Under the pieces are notes generated by a model. The model was given only the letters and a program-made list of their open reading frames with translations, searched no databases and was not told the origin of the DNA. A program made the translations under genes and the position numbers. From Bradyrhizobium sediminis (GTDB taxonomy: Bacteria > Pseudomonadota > Alphaproteobacteria > Rhizobiales > Xanthobacteraceae): a stretch of DNA of 64,000 nt. This document shows positions 1-10,825 of the stretch, piece after piece. The first letter of the stretch is position 1. Each line of letters starts with the position of its first letter. The stretch covers positions 5,144,001 to 5,208,000 of the forward strand of contig NZ_CP076135.1 in assembly GCF_018736105.1 (NCBI RefSeq), written 5' to 3'.

Positions 1-58
1 GCGCGGTGCCCTGCCGCGGATCCTGCAGGAACCGGGCGCGCAGCGCGGCGCCGGCTAG
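1..58 (+). CDS. possible 3' end of an unidentified gene
   Basis: Reading frame 2 stays open from the left edge and stops at a TAG at 56-58, giving about 18 residues rich in Arg, Gly and Pro. It could be the carboxy end of a gene that begins outside the window. Nothing in so short a tail identifies a family, and a chance open frame is just as possible in DNA of this GC content. Confidence 0.25.
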   Translation, partial: RGALPRILQEPGAQRGAG

Positions 59-140
59 GAGAGAGGACCATCCCGAACCACTACCTCGCACGTCATTGAA
101 TTCGGCCGCGCCGGCATGATAATGCGCGAACCGCAAGAGC

Positions 141-221
141 GTCTTTGCGAGGAGCGAAAGCGACGAAGCAAACCATACTTGCTTTGTCGCTTCTGGGTTG
201 CTTCGCTTCGCCCGCAATGAC
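141..221. repeat. dispersed palindromic repeat, 'TTGCGAGGAGCGAAAGC' type
   Basis: The stretch begins gtctttgcgaggagcgaaag and ends with the imperfect reverse complement (gcttcgcttcgcccgcaatgac), so it can fold into a long hairpin. Sequences of this kind are scattered between genes in Bradyrhizobium-like genomes (family knowledge). It ends only 13 bases before the chosen start of the thioesterase gene. It also creates a spurious in-frame ATG at 145 that would add 30 residues to that protein. Confidence 0.7.
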
Positions 222-234
222 GGAAAGTACTGGA

Positions 235-1056
235 ATGCTGACGAAAACCCCGCACCTTTTCGACGAGGCCACGCGCGTGACCGCCGGCGACAGCCGCTGG
301 CAGGGACAGACCAGCGAGGATTACTGGGCCTTTGTCGGCCCGTTCGGCGGCGCCACCGCCGCGACCATCCTGCGGGCGCTGCTGGATCATCCGGAGCGGG
401 CTGGCACGCCGCTCGCCATGACCGTGAATTATTGCGCGCCGATCGCAGCTGGCGGGTTCGACCTCGACGTTCGCCTGATCAAGGCCAACCGCTCGTCGCA
501 GCACTGGTGCGTCGAGCTGACGCAAGGCGGCGGCGAGGTGGCGACGCTGGCCACCGCGGTGTTCGCCGAACGCCGTCCGTCATGGACGCACCAGCCCGCG
601 CCGTTTCCGCAAGGCTTGCCGTTCGAACAGATCCGGCCCTATCCCAAGATCGAGGCCACCTGGGCCAATCAGTATGATTTTCGCTTCATGGAGGGCAACC
701 CGGATTTCAGCGGGACGGCGCCGCCGGCCGAGCCCGCGAGCGCCTATTCCAAACTATGGATCGGCGACCGCGTGCCCCGGAAGATCGACATGCTGTCGCT
801 GACAGCGATGTCGGACGCGTTCTTCGGACGGGTCTTTCATGCGCGGCGCCAGATGGTGCCGTTCGGCACTGTGTCGCTGACGACCTATTTTCACGCCGAC
901 GCGGACGATCTTTCGGCTGAGGATACTACCCGCGTGCTCGCGGTCGCCGACGCCAAGATCTTCCACAAGAGCTATGGTGACCAGAACGGCGAATTGTGGT
1001 CGCCGAACGGGCGCCTGCTGGCGACCACGACCCAGATCGCGTATTTCAAGGCCTAG
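235..1056 (+). CDS. acyl-CoA thioesterase family protein (TesB-like double hot-dog)
   Basis: 273 residues. The amino end (YWAFVGPFGGATAATILRAL at about residues 22-42, then VNYCAPI) matches the first hot-dog half of TesB-like thioesterases, which hydrolyse acyl-CoA to free acid and CoA in the cytoplasm. The second half carries a similar segment around FGRVFHARRQ. The ATG at 235 is chosen because the upstream in-frame ATG at 145 lies inside a dispersed repeat. The stop is followed after one base by the arginase start, so the two genes are probably cotranscribed. The acyl substrate cannot be told from sequence. Confidence 0.8.
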   Translation: MLTKTPHLFDEATRVTAGDSRWQGQTSEDYWAFVGPFGGATAATILRALLDHPERAGTPLAMTVNYCAPIAAGGFDLDVRLIKANRSSQHWCVELTQGGGEVATLATAVFAERRPSWTHQPAPFPQGLPFEQIRPYPKIEATWANQYDFRFMEGNPDFSGTAPPAEPASAYSKLWIGDRVPRKIDMLSLTAMSDAFFGRVFHARRQMVPFGTVSLTTYFHADADDLSAEDTTRVLAVADAKIFHKSYGDQNGELWSPNGRLLATTTQIAYFKA

Positions 1057-1057
1057 A

Positions 1058-2026
1058 ATGTCCGAACCCAACAAGCCGCGCATCGCCCTGCTCGGCGTTC
1101 CCATCGAGATCGGCGCGTCGCAGCGCGGCACCCTAATGGGACCGGATGCGCTGCGGACGGCGGGCATTGGCCGCATGCTCGATCAGCTCGGATTTGCCGT
1201 CGAAGATCACGGCGACCTCGAGATGACAGCGGCCGCAGCGTCCGACGACCCAGCGCCGGCCAACGCCAGGTTTTATGACAACATCAAAACCTGGATTTGC
1301 GCGCTCAGCGAGCGCGCCTTCCTGCTCGCCCGTTCCGGCGCGGTTCCAATCTTCATGGGCGGCGATCACAGCCTGTCGATGGGATCGGTGAACGGCGTCG
1401 CGCGTTACTGGCAGGAACTGAACCGGCCGCTGTTCGTGCTGTGGCTCGACGCCCATGCCGACTACAACACGCCCGACACGACCGAGACCGGCAACATGCA
1501 TGGTATGTCGGCGGCGTTCCTGTGCGGCGAGCCCGGCCTCGATCGCCTGCTCGGCGACCAGCCGCGGGTCTCGATCAGTCCCGACCGGCTCGATCTGTTC
1601 GGAATCCGCTCGATCGATCCGCTGGAGAAGAAACTCGTCGGCGAGCGTCCGATCGCGGTCGCCGACATGCGCGCGATCGACGAGTTCGGCGTCGGCGTCC
1701 TGATCCGGCGGGTGATCGAAAAGGTGAAGGCGCATAACGGCGTCCTGCATGTCTCCTTCGATGTCGACTTCCTGGATCCGGCGGTGGCGCCGGGCGTCGG
1801 CACCACCGTGCCGGGCGGCGCCACCTATCGCGAAGCGCATCTCGTGATGGAGCTGTTGCACGATTGCGGATTGGTCCGCTCGATCGACATCGTCGAACTC
1901 AATCCGTTTCTCGACGAGCGCGGCCGCACCGCACGCGTCGCGGTCGAACTGGTCGGCAGCCTGTTCGGCATGCAGATCACCGACCGCCGGACGCCGAGCA
2001 ACGCGGTGCTGCCGGATGATAGCTGA
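1058..2026 (+). CDS. rocF: arginase
   Basis: 322 residues, normal family length. It hydrolyses L-arginine to ornithine and urea with a dimanganese centre. The metal-site motifs are all present: GGDHS (H104), DAHAD (131-135), and SFDVDFLDP (D235, D237). A ureohydrolase of another specificity (agmatinase-like) is possible, but the MGPDALR and SFDVDFLDP patterns fit arginase best. It begins one base after the thioesterase stop. It is followed by a strong hairpin that also ends pckA on the other strand. Confidence 0.9.
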   Translation: MSEPNKPRIALLGVPIEIGASQRGTLMGPDALRTAGIGRMLDQLGFAVEDHGDLEMTAAAASDDPAPANARFYDNIKTWICALSERAFLLARSGAVPIFMGGDHSLSMGSVNGVARYWQELNRPLFVLWLDAHADYNTPDTTETGNMHGMSAAFLCGEPGLDRLLGDQPRVSISPDRLDLFGIRSIDPLEKKLVGERPIAVADMRAIDEFGVGVLIRRVIEKVKAHNGVLHVSFDVDFLDPAVAPGVGTTVPGGATYREAHLVMELLHDCGLVRSIDIVELNPFLDERGRTARVAVELVGSLFGMQITDRRTPSNAVLPDDS

Positions 2027-2044
2027 GGGACTGGAACCGAACAA

Positions 2045-2072
2045 AAAAGGGCGGCCTCGCGGCCGCCCTTTT
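2045..2072. terminator. bidirectional rho-independent terminator between rocF and pckA
   Basis: An 8-base GC stem (gggcggcc/ggccgccc) with a tcgc loop is flanked by A-run on the left and T-run on the right. It can therefore terminate rocF rightwards and pckA leftwards. Confidence 0.85.
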
Positions 2073-2098
2073 GATTCACGAAATCGATCGTCCGAAAC

Positions 2099-3712
<1,614 letters not shown>

Positions 3713-4080
3713 TGGAAGAATCCTCCTGGAACCCGCGTATCTCCAGCGCGAATGCCGACAAACGCGCCGCTGTCGCGGTGACCTTCTATATAGCCTTCCG
3801 GCCATGTCCGGCGACCTAATACTTATGAACACCGGGCTTGCCAAGCCGATGCCGCGATATTTGGTTTATTCGAAGGCGACTCGTTGAGGCCGCTCATGGC
3901 GCGCCGCAACGCGAGCCAAACCGGCCGATATTCAAAGGTTTGGACGCACGGTAGCGCGACCATTCACCGCGATCGTCACCTTATTGCGACGCACAATCCA
4001 CATTTGTTAACGCGCGGCGCCTTCGCCGATCATGATGATGCGTTCTCTCTTCGCCTCGTTTGCGTTGAGGTGAGTTTTCG
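3713..4080. other. intergenic region upstream of pckA
   Basis: 368 bases with no convincing gene. On the minus strand the Shine-Dalgarno sequence of pckA lies next to its GTG start, and a TATATAG element near 3787-3793 is a candidate -10 box about 75 bases upstream. The right half is AT-richer (around 3985-4040) and holds no recognisable element. Confidence 0.5.
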
Positions 4081-4815
4081 TCAGGCCTTCGCCCGCGCCT
4101 CGCCTGCCAGCCTGACCAGCATCTTTCGCAACTCGGCCGGCCCGGTCACCCGCTCCGGAAAATCCAGCCGCAGGGTTTTCGAGCCGGCCTGCAGGTCGAG
4201 CCCGCCGGGATCACAGCCGGTGCAGAGCCAATCGAGGACCTCCGCGCCGAGCAACCGGGTCGCGTACAGCTTAGTCGCGTCGCGGTGATCTGCGTTCATG
4301 TGGTCGATGGCGTCCTGCTCGGCCTCCACCAGCGCGCCGGCGTCGGAGATATCGGTCAGAAACTGATCGGGCCGGAGGTCGACGATGCGCCCGAAACCCG
4401 CCACCAGATGCATGCCCGAAGGCAGGATCCGGAAGAAGGAGAAATCCTTAAAATCGACAAAGCCTTCGGCGGACGGATGGGCGTTGAGGTAGCGGCGGCG
4501 CAGGACCGCCCCTTCTTCGGACCCGGCCTCTTCGGCCCGGCCCAACAGCATGATCCGGGCCCCCTCCAGCGGGTCGCCCTCGGCCCGCTCGTCCAGCATC
4601 AGCGACACCCTGCTATCGCCGAGAATATTGCGGGTATGCACCGCCAGCCGGGAAATCAACAGGATCGGGGAGCCATCGGGGGCGCTGGCGACGTTGACCA
4701 GCGAGCAATAGGGGTCGCCGCTGCCGGCCATCAGGGTCGCCAGCGCCCCCTGCCGGCTGCGGCGCAATAGCGACCGGACCAGCCGGCCGGCATCGAAATC
4801 AGCGGTGGGCTGCAT
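4081..4815 (-). CDS. HugZ/HutZ-like FMN- or heme-binding protein (PNPOx fold plus DUF2470)
   Basis: 244 residues. Residues 10-150 form a split-barrel flavin-type domain (GALATL, PYCSLVNVA, SRLAVHTRNI), with MHLVAGFGRI at about 139-148. Residues 160-240 match the DUF2470 domain (IDHMNADHRDA). HugZ-type proteins help take iron out of heme or bind it in the cytoplasm. Whether this one degrades heme cannot be judged from sequence. It stands alone: pckA lies 370 bases downstream and chvI is divergent. No Irr or Fur-like box was recognised. Confidence 0.75.
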   Translation of the reverse strand: MQPTADFDAGRLVRSLLRRSRQGALATLMAGSGDPYCSLVNVASAPDGSPILLISRLAVHTRNILGDSRVSLMLDERAEGDPLEGARIMLLGRAEEAGSEEGAVLRRRYLNAHPSAEGFVDFKDFSFFRILPSGMHLVAGFGRIVDLRPDQFLTDISDAGALVEAEQDAIDHMNADHRDATKLYATRLLGAEVLDWLCTGCDPGGLDLQAGSKTLRLDFPERVTGPAELRKMLVRLAGEARAKA

Positions 4816-5032
4816 TGCTCAGTTCCCCATATCTCATTGCAAAAAGGGCCTTTTCCCGGCAGAAAGGGTATCTATATAGGTCTGGGACCCTTCGATAGCT
4901 CGGGCGTTTTACGGAATTCGGTCACACTTCAGCCCAGCTTGCATTGCTCGTTGACCGCGTTCGAAGCCCAAATATGCGGCGCATCACTGGATTGCTGCCG
5001 TTTCAGCCACACGTGTATCTGAAAGCAGGCTC

Positions 5033-5734
5033 ATGCCCACAATCGCCCTGGTCGACGACGACCGCAACATTCTCACATCCGTCTCGATCGCGCTCGAAGC
5101 CGAGGGCTATCGCATCATGACCTACACGGATGGCGCCTCCGCACTCGACGGCTTCCGCACCTCACCGCCCGACCTTGCGATCCTCGACATCAAGATGCCG
5201 CGCATGGACGGCATGGAGACGCTGCGGCGGCTGCGGCAGAAGTCCGACCTGCCGGTGATTTTCCTCACCTCCAAGGATGAGGAAATCGACGAATTGTTCG
5301 GCCTCAAAATGGGCGCCGACGATTTCATCCGCAAGCCGTTCTCGCAGCGCCTTCTGGTCGAGCGCGTCAAGGCTGTGCTGCGCCGCGCCGCGCCGAAGGA
5401 TCCGACCGCGGCGCCGAAGGAGACCGACGCCAAGGCGCTGGACCGCGGCCTGCTGCGGATGGACCCGGAGCGCCACACCTGCACCTGGAAGAACGAGCCG
5501 GTGACCTTGACGGTGACCGAGTTTCTGATCCTGCAGGCGCTGGCGACGCGCCCCGGCGTCGTCAAGAGCCGCAACGCCCTGATGGACGCCGCCTACGACG
5601 ATCAGGTCTATGTCGACGATCGCACCATCGACAGCCACATCAAGCGGCTGCGCAAGAAGTTCAAGGTGGTGGACGACGATTTCGAGATGATCGAAACCCT
5701 GTACGGCGTCGGCTACCGCTTCAAGGAAACCTGA
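5033..5734 (+). CDS. chvI: two-component response regulator ChvI (OmpR family)
   Basis: 233 residues. The receiver domain (1-120) has the acidic pocket DDD at 8-10, the phospho-acceptor D52 in [10 protein letters not shown], and K101 in IRKPFS. The winged-helix DNA-binding domain runs from about 135 to 232 and ends GYRF. With the kinase encoded 115 bases downstream it forms the ChvG/ChvI (BvrS/BvrR, ExoS/ChvI) acid- and envelope-stress pathway of alphaproteobacteria. The gene order chvI-chvG-hprK-EIIA-HPr is the conserved rhizobial arrangement. Confidence 0.93.
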   Translation: MPTIALVDDDRNILTSVSIALEAEGYRIMTYTDGASALDGFRTSPPDLAILDIKMPRMDGMETLRRLRQKSDLPVIFLTSKDEEIDELFGLKMGADDFIRKPFSQRLLVERVKAVLRRAAPKDPTAAPKETDAKALDRGLLRMDPERHTCTWKNEPVTLTVTEFLILQALATRPGVVKSRNALMDAAYDDQVYVDDRTIDSHIKRLRKKFKVVDDDFEMIETLYGVGYRFKET

Positions 5735-5849
5735 TTTGAGGGCGTTCGACGGGCGTTTTGTTGACTGACGCCCCCGCGCATCTCGGGTAGGATGCGAAGG
5801 CGACGCACATCCCGATGACGGAACCCGAAACAACCGGCAGTTTTGGCCA

Positions 5850-7667
5850 TTGCTCGATCGAACGCAGCCTGATCCAAGCCTGAATGCCGAGGGCGCCTTG
5901 CCGTCACTCGCCTTGGGCGATGCTGCCGTCGACACCCCGCCGCAGCACAGCGGGCAACGGGTGCTCGGCTTTTTGCGCCGCGCCGGTCAGTTTTTCTTCG
6001 CGCTGTCCTTCTCCAGCCTCACCCGCCGAATCGTTTCCCTGAACATCGCCGGCCTCGTCGCGCTGGTGGCGAGCATTCTTTATCTCTCGCAGTTCCGCGC
6101 CGGCCTGATCGACGCGAAGGCGCAGAGCCTTCTGGTGCAGGCCGAGATCATCGCCGGTGCGATCGCGGCGTCCGCCACCGTCGAGACCAATACCATCACC
6201 ATCGATCCCGACCGGCTGCTCGACCTGAAGCCGGGCGAGACCTACGGCGTTCCGGACGAATATTCCGGGCTGGATTTTCCGATCAATCCGGAGCGCGTCG
6301 CGCCGGTGCTGCGACGGCTGATTTCGCCGACCAAGACCCGCGCCCGCATCTATGGCGGCGACGGTGGACTGATCCTCGACAGCCGCAGCCTCTACGGTCG
6401 CGGCGACGTGATGCGCTTCGAACTGCCGCCGCCGTCGTCCGACAAGCCGGGCATGGCCGAGCGCTCCATGATCGCGATCCGCACCTGGCTCAACCGCGGC
6501 GACCTGCCGCTCTATCGCGAGCTCGGGCCGGAGAATGGCAAGGGCTATCAGGAAGTCGTGCAGGCGCTCGACGGCCTGAAGAGCAGCATGGTGCGCATCA
6601 ACGACCGCGGCGAGGTGATCGTTTCGGTCGCGGTCCCGGTGCAGCGGTTTCGCGCGGTGCACGGCGCCCTGATGCTGTCGACGCAGGGCGACGACATCGA
6701 CCAGATGGTGACGGCCGAACGGCTCGCGATCCTGAAAATCGGCGGCGTCGCCGCCGCGGTGATGATCGTGCTGTCGCTGCTCTTGGCGAGCACCATCGCA
6801 GGGCCCGTGCGCCGGCTCGCCGACAGCGCCGAGCGCGTCCGCCGCCGCATCCGCACCCGCGTCGAGATTCCGGATTTCACCCGCCGCCGCGACGAGATCG
6901 GGCATCTCTCCGGCGCGCTGCGCGACATGACGGATGCGCTCTATAACCGGATCGAGGCGATCGAGATGTTCGCCGCCGACGTCGCCCACGAATTGAAGAA
7001 CCCGCTGACCTCGCTGCGCTCGGCGGTCGAAACGCTGCCTTTGGCGCGCAACGAGAACAGCCGCTCGCGGCTGCTGGCCGTCATCGAGCACGACGTCAAG
7101 CGGCTCGACCGCCTGATCTCGGACATCTCGGACGCCAGCCGGCTCGATGCCGAACTGCAGCGCCAGGACATGACCTCGGTCGATCTGCGCCGCCTGCTGA
7201 CCGCGCTGACCACGGTCTCCAACGAAACAAGGCGCGGCAACAACGTCGCCGTCGAGGTTCGCTTCGAGGGCCGCGGGCCCAACGACACCTTCTCGGTGCC
7301 GGGCCACGATTCCCGGCTCGGACAGGTGATTTCCAATCTGCTCTCCAACGCGCAGTCGTTTTCCGAAGCCGGCGGCAAAGTGCGCATCGTCTGCCGCCGC
7401 GTGAAGAATGAAATCGAAATCGTGGTCGACGACGACGGGCCGGGGATCGGCGAGGATGCGCTGGAGCGGATCTTCGAGCGCTTCTACACCGACCGGCCGC
7501 ATCAGGGCTTCGGGCAGAATTCCGGACTGGGCCTGTCGATCTCCAAGCAGATCATCGAGGCTCATGGCGGGCGCATCTGGGCCGAGAATCGCCCGGGTCC
7601 CACCGGACCCGATGGCGAGCCGACGGTAGCCGGCGCGCGCTTCGTGGTCAGGCTGCCCGCGCCATGA
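5850..7667 (+). CDS. chvG: sensor histidine kinase ChvG
   Basis: 605 residues. A first membrane helix lies near residues 60-80, a periplasmic sensor region follows, a second helix lies near 297-316, then HAMP. The H-box AHELKNPL has the phospho-acceptor at H380. The N-box (ISNLLSNAQSFS), DDDGPGIG and GLGLSISKQI complete the catalytic domain. It phosphorylates ChvI. The 60-residue cytoplasmic amino tail is variable in the family. Its TGA overlaps the ATG of hprK by four bases, so sensing and PTS control are translated from one message. Confidence 0.93.
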   Translation: MLDRTQPDPSLNAEGALPSLALGDAAVDTPPQHSGQRVLGFLRRAGQFFFALSFSSLTRRIVSLNIAGLVALVASILYLSQFRAGLIDAKAQSLLVQAEIIAGAIAASATVETNTITIDPDRLLDLKPGETYGVPDEYSGLDFPINPERVAPVLRRLISPTKTRARIYGGDGGLILDSRSLYGRGDVMRFELPPPSSDKPGMAERSMIAIRTWLNRGDLPLYRELGPENGKGYQEVVQALDGLKSSMVRINDRGEVIVSVAVPVQRFRAVHGALMLSTQGDDIDQMVTAERLAILKIGGVAAAVMIVLSLLLASTIAGPVRRLADSAERVRRRIRTRVEIPDFTRRRDEIGHLSGALRDMTDALYNRIEAIEMFAADVAHELKNPLTSLRSAVETLPLARNENSRSRLLAVIEHDVKRLDRLISDISDASRLDAELQRQDMTSVDLRRLLTALTTVSNETRRGNNVAVEVRFEGRGPNDTFSVPGHDSRLGQVISNLLSNAQSFSEAGGKVRIVCRRVKNEIEIVVDDDGPGIGEDALERIFERFYTDRPHQGFGQNSGLGLSISKQIIEAHGGRIWAENRPGPTGPDGEPTVAGARFVVRLPAP

Positions 7668-8191
7668 CGGCGGCGGCAACAGCGAGCGTGCACGCATCCG
7701 CCGTGCTGGTGGGCAAGCGCGCGGTGCTGATTCGCGGGGCCTCGGGCGCCGGCAAATCCCGTCTCGCGCTCGATCTGATCCTTGCCGGGCGCGCCGGACA
7801 GATCCCGCCGGCCGTGCTGGTCGGCGACGATCGCGTCCATCTCGAGGCGCGTGGCGGGGAACTGGTGGTCCACCCGGCGGCCGAACTGGCCGGCCTGATC
7901 GAGATTCGCGGGCTCGGGATCCGCAGTTGCGACTTCGCGCCCGAGGCCATCGTCGGCCTGGCGGTCGATCTTTCTGCGCCCGATGCGGATCGCCTGCCGC
8001 AGCCGGAAGCGCTGTGGACACGAATCCATGGTATTGAAATACCTAGAATTCCCGTGGGAATTGGTTACGCGGCGGCACCACTCGTCATCGCTGCACTGAC
8101 CATGACCGCGAATTCACCTTCACCCCGACCTTCGGCTGATTGCCCGAAGGGAATTGGTAACCATATCAGCCCCACTATCGCGACCGAATAG
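7664..8191 (+). CDS. hprK: minimal HPr kinase/phosphorylase (HprK C-terminal domain only)
   Basis: 175 residues against about 310 in Firmicutes. Only the catalytic domain is present, with the Walker A loop GASGAGKS at 25-32 and VLVGDDRVHLEARGG in the HprK catalytic region. It phosphorylates or dephosphorylates a serine of HPr. This short form is typical of alphaproteobacteria. It overlaps chvG by ATGA. The last 30 residues are low-complexity and probably variable. HPr, its substrate, lies 530 bases downstream. Confidence 0.88.
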   Translation: MTAAATASVHASAVLVGKRAVLIRGASGAGKSRLALDLILAGRAGQIPPAVLVGDDRVHLEARGGELVVHPAAELAGLIEIRGLGIRSCDFAPEAIVGLAVDLSAPDADRLPQPEALWTRIHGIEIPRIPVGIGYAAAPLVIAALTMTANSPSPRPSADCPKGIGNHISPTIATE

Positions 8192-8322
8192 ACCGGCCCC
8201 GGCTTCCCTCCCTACCGCTATTTCCGGGAGAATCGCAAAGATCCCCTCTTGCGCGGGGGCTCTGGATGGTCAAAGTGGCGCGTTCGTGCGGTGCACCAAA
8301 AAGCACCCGCGAGGAGTTTCCG

Positions 8323-8724
8323 ATGATTGGTCTAGTACTTGTGACCCATGGGCGCCTTGCCGACGAGTTCAAGGCGGCGCTCGAACACGTCATGGGTCCG
8401 CAAAAACAAATCGAAGCCGTCACGATCGGTGCCGAGGACGATTCCGATTTATGTCGAAGTGACATTATCGAAGCGGTCAACCGCGTCGACAGTGGCGACG
8501 GCGTTGCTATCCTCACCGACATGTTCGGCGGCACGCCCTCCAACCTCGCGATCTCCTGCATGAGCCGTCCCAAGGTGGAAGTGCTCGCAGGCATCAATCT
8601 CCCCATGCTGGTCAAGCTTGCCAAGGTTCGCGAGGAGCGTTCGCTCCCCGACGCCATCGCCATGGCCCAGGAAGCCGGCCGCAAATACGTGACCATCGCC
8701 AGCCGGGTTCTCGCCGGCAAATGA
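8323..8724 (+). CDS. PTS mannose-type EIIA component
   Basis: 133 residues. The phosphorylatable histidine is H9 in LVTHG, and TDMFGGTPSN is the conserved EIIA-Man segment. No EIIB, EIIC or EIID is nearby, so this looks like the regulatory PTS branch of alphaproteobacteria rather than a sugar transporter. The start at 8323 follows GAGGAG by 6 bases. An upstream in-frame ATG at 8266 has no such site. It overlaps HPr by four bases. Confidence 0.9.
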   Translation: MIGLVLVTHGRLADEFKAALEHVMGPQKQIEAVTIGAEDDSDLCRSDIIEAVNRVDSGDGVAILTDMFGGTPSNLAISCMSRPKVEVLAGINLPMLVKLAKVREERSLPDAIAMAQEAGRKYVTIASRVLAGK

Positions 8725-9050
8725 GCGAGGATGGCGCGGCACCTCCCAACGATGCCGGGCCGGGTGTCCCGCCGGGCGCGGTGTCACGGGAACTTCCCAT
8801 CATCAACAAGCGCGGTCTGCACGCGCGCGCTTCGGCGAAATTCGTCCAGACGGTCGAGCGCTTCAACGCCGAGGTCTGGGTGACCAAGGGCGGCGAGACC
8901 GTCGGCGGAACCTCGATCATGGGACTGATGATGCTGTCGGCGGGACCGGGCACATCCATCCTCGTCTCCGCCACCGGCCCCGAGGCGCAAGCCGCCCTCG
9001 ACGCGATCACCGAGCTGGTCGGCAGCAAGTTCAACGAAGAAGGCGTTTGA
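8721..9050 (+). CDS. phosphocarrier protein HPr
   Basis: 109 residues. It carries the active-site histidine H34 in KRGLHARAS and the regulatory serine S65 in GGTSIMGLMML, the target of HprK. An extra amino-terminal 20 residues precede the usual HPr fold. It receives phosphate from an enzyme I not encoded here and passes it to EIIA. Translation is coupled to EIIA by an ATGA overlap. Confidence 0.92.
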   Translation: MSEDGAAPPNDAGPGVPPGAVSRELPIINKRGLHARASAKFVQTVERFNAEVWVTKGGETVGGTSIMGLMMLSAGPGTSILVSATGPEAQAALDAITELVGSKFNEEGV

Positions 9051-9086
9051 GCGGACCTCAACTTCGAGACGTGCGAATCGGCAAGA

Positions 9087-10712
9087 CTACCTCGCCGGCG
9101 GCGCGATGAAGACCTTCCAGGTGATCGCCGGTCCCGGCCGTCCCTTGAAGAAGCGCTGCGTGGTAATGGTCAGTTGCTCGGCGTCCTTGCCGTTGGCCTT
9201 CATCCACGCTTCGCAGATCGGCAGACGGCCGTCGGTGGTATCGCAGACGCCGATGAAGCCGAGCCGTTTGGCCTCTTCGAGCGACGTCAGCCCCGACGAC
9301 CAGACTTCGCCGGGCGTGAACGGCGCCGGATGATCCGGGCTGTAGAACGCCAGCGGCTCGGCCATTTCCGTGGTGCCCGCGACCACCGCCCAGCGTGAAT
9401 GAAACCGCGTGCGCCAGGCTGCCGTCAGTTCGCGGGCGAGTTCGGAGCGCGCACCGTAGGTCGCCGCCCCGTTCGGATTGATCGCCATCTCCTTTGCCGC
9501 GATCCAGGGCGAAGCGGCGAGCACCGCGAGCGTGATCGCCAGCCAGATCGCGGCCAAATGAAACAGCGCCATCTTCTGCACGCGCAACGCAGGGATCGCG
9601 GCCAGCGCCAGCGGCGTCAGGAAGAACAGCGAAATTCCCCAATCGGTCTTCATATAGATCGTGAAGAACAAGCCGCCGAGCGGCGGCCCGATCGCGACGA
9701 TCGCCTGGATGATCCAGATATTGCGCGCCTGCGGCAGGTTCACGCTCCCGTTCGCACCGCGCGACCAGTTGCGCGTGATCCATGCCGACGGCCGTCGCGT
9801 CAGCGTCGCCCAGGACAACGGTCGCCAGGCGAGCGCCAGCCCCGCCAGCGCCACGGGAATAGCGAGCAGCGCAAGATTGTGGCCGATGTAACCGAATACG
9901 AGCTGGATGCTCTGCGCGCGGTTCGACAGCCCATAGACATCGCCGGCATAGGTCAGCGGCACGAAATCGACTTCGCGCAGCCACCACAGATGCGGCAGCA
10001 TCGCCGCCGCCAGGATGGCGATCGCGACCCACGGCGCCGGCGAGCGCAGGAACAACAAGCGGTCGGGATGCAGCAGTGCGGCGAGCCCGATGGCGCCGAT
10101 CATGGTCAGCACCCAGTATTTGGTCATCAGCGCCAGCGCGCCGGCGAGGCCCAGCCACAGACCCGATTTCACGCTGCGTTTTTCAAACGCATTCAGATAG
10201 GCCAGCACCACCAGCGGCAGGGTGACGAGCTGCAGCAGGTCCGCATTGTACTTGAAGCCCTTGAAATTGAAGATCGGATAGAGCGCGAGCATCACCACGA
10301 CGAAGAAGGCGCGGCGGCGATCGACCACGCGCAAGGCGATCAGCCAGGAGATCACGAGCCCGCAGCCGAGCGTCGTCATCGCCAGCGCATAGGTCGCCCA
10401 GTCGGCAACCGGGAACACCTTGAACCACAGACCGGCGATCCAGCCGGACAGCGGCGGATGCTTGCCGTAGCCGAATTGGAACTTCTGGCCCCAGGCGAAG
10501 GCTTCGGCGACGTCCATATGGACGTCCTGCGCCGCCTTGAGATTGATCAGGATGAGGGTCCAGAGCACCGCATGGGCGGCGGCAAAGCCGATCACCAGCC
10601 AGAGCCCGGCCCTGGGATCGCAGGCATTCGCCGCGAGCCAGGCCGCCAATCGCCTGAGGCTTGGCCTGCGGCGCGCGCGCGAAGCCGCGGGCAAAAATGA
10701 TGCAGTCGACAT
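9087..10712 (-). CDS. family-39 glycosyltransferase (ArnT/PMT-like membrane protein)
   Basis: 541 residues from the ATG at 10712, with about ten hydrophobic helices. An acidic DVHMD near residue 60 lies in the first periplasmic loop, and GKHPPLSGW follows. This layout matches GT39 enzymes that move sugars from polyprenyl-phosphate carriers to lipids or proteins at the periplasmic face. Donor and acceptor are unknown. It is convergent with HPr and divergent from lepA, 113 bases away. A start 10 codons upstream (10742) is possible but lacks a better ribosome site. Confidence 0.8.
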   Translation of the reverse strand: MSTASFLPAASRARRRPSLRRLAAWLAANACDPRAGLWLVIGFAAAHAVLWTLILINLKAAQDVHMDVAEAFAWGQKFQFGYGKHPPLSGWIAGLWFKVFPVADWATYALAMTTLGCGLVISWLIALRVVDRRRAFFVVVMLALYPIFNFKGFKYNADLLQLVTLPLVVLAYLNAFEKRSVKSGLWLGLAGALALMTKYWVLTMIGAIGLAALLHPDRLLFLRSPAPWVAIAILAAAMLPHLWWLREVDFVPLTYAGDVYGLSNRAQSIQLVFGYIGHNLALLAIPVALAGLALAWRPLSWATLTRRPSAWITRNWSRGANGSVNLPQARNIWIIQAIVAIGPPLGGLFFTIYMKTDWGISLFFLTPLALAAIPALRVQKMALFHLAAIWLAITLAVLAASPWIAAKEMAINPNGAATYGARSELARELTAAWRTRFHSRWAVVAGTTEMAEPLAFYSPDHPAPFTPGEVWSSGLTSLEEAKRLGFIGVCDTTDGRLPICEAWMKANGKDAEQLTITTQRFFKGRPGPAITWKVFIAPPAR

Positions 10713-10825
10713 GACCCAGTGCGTAGCGCGTTTTGGCCTCAAGTGGAATCAGCTTGGCGTGAAGAAGCCTGCAAAAACAGCGCAATATGGTTGCCGCTGG
10801 GGGGCGCGAATGCTATCCCGCGCCC

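Noticed and set aside
145..234. Amino-terminal extension of the thioesterase (looks like a signal peptide)
   Set aside because: This part is encoded by a dispersed palindromic repeat, so the hydrophobic stretch is accidental; the family-like sequence starts after the ATG at 235.
5904..8021. 705-residue open frame on the minus strand opposite chvG and hprK
   Set aside because: It is the antisense shadow of two well-supported genes; composition is Arg/His/Asp-rich and no family is visible.
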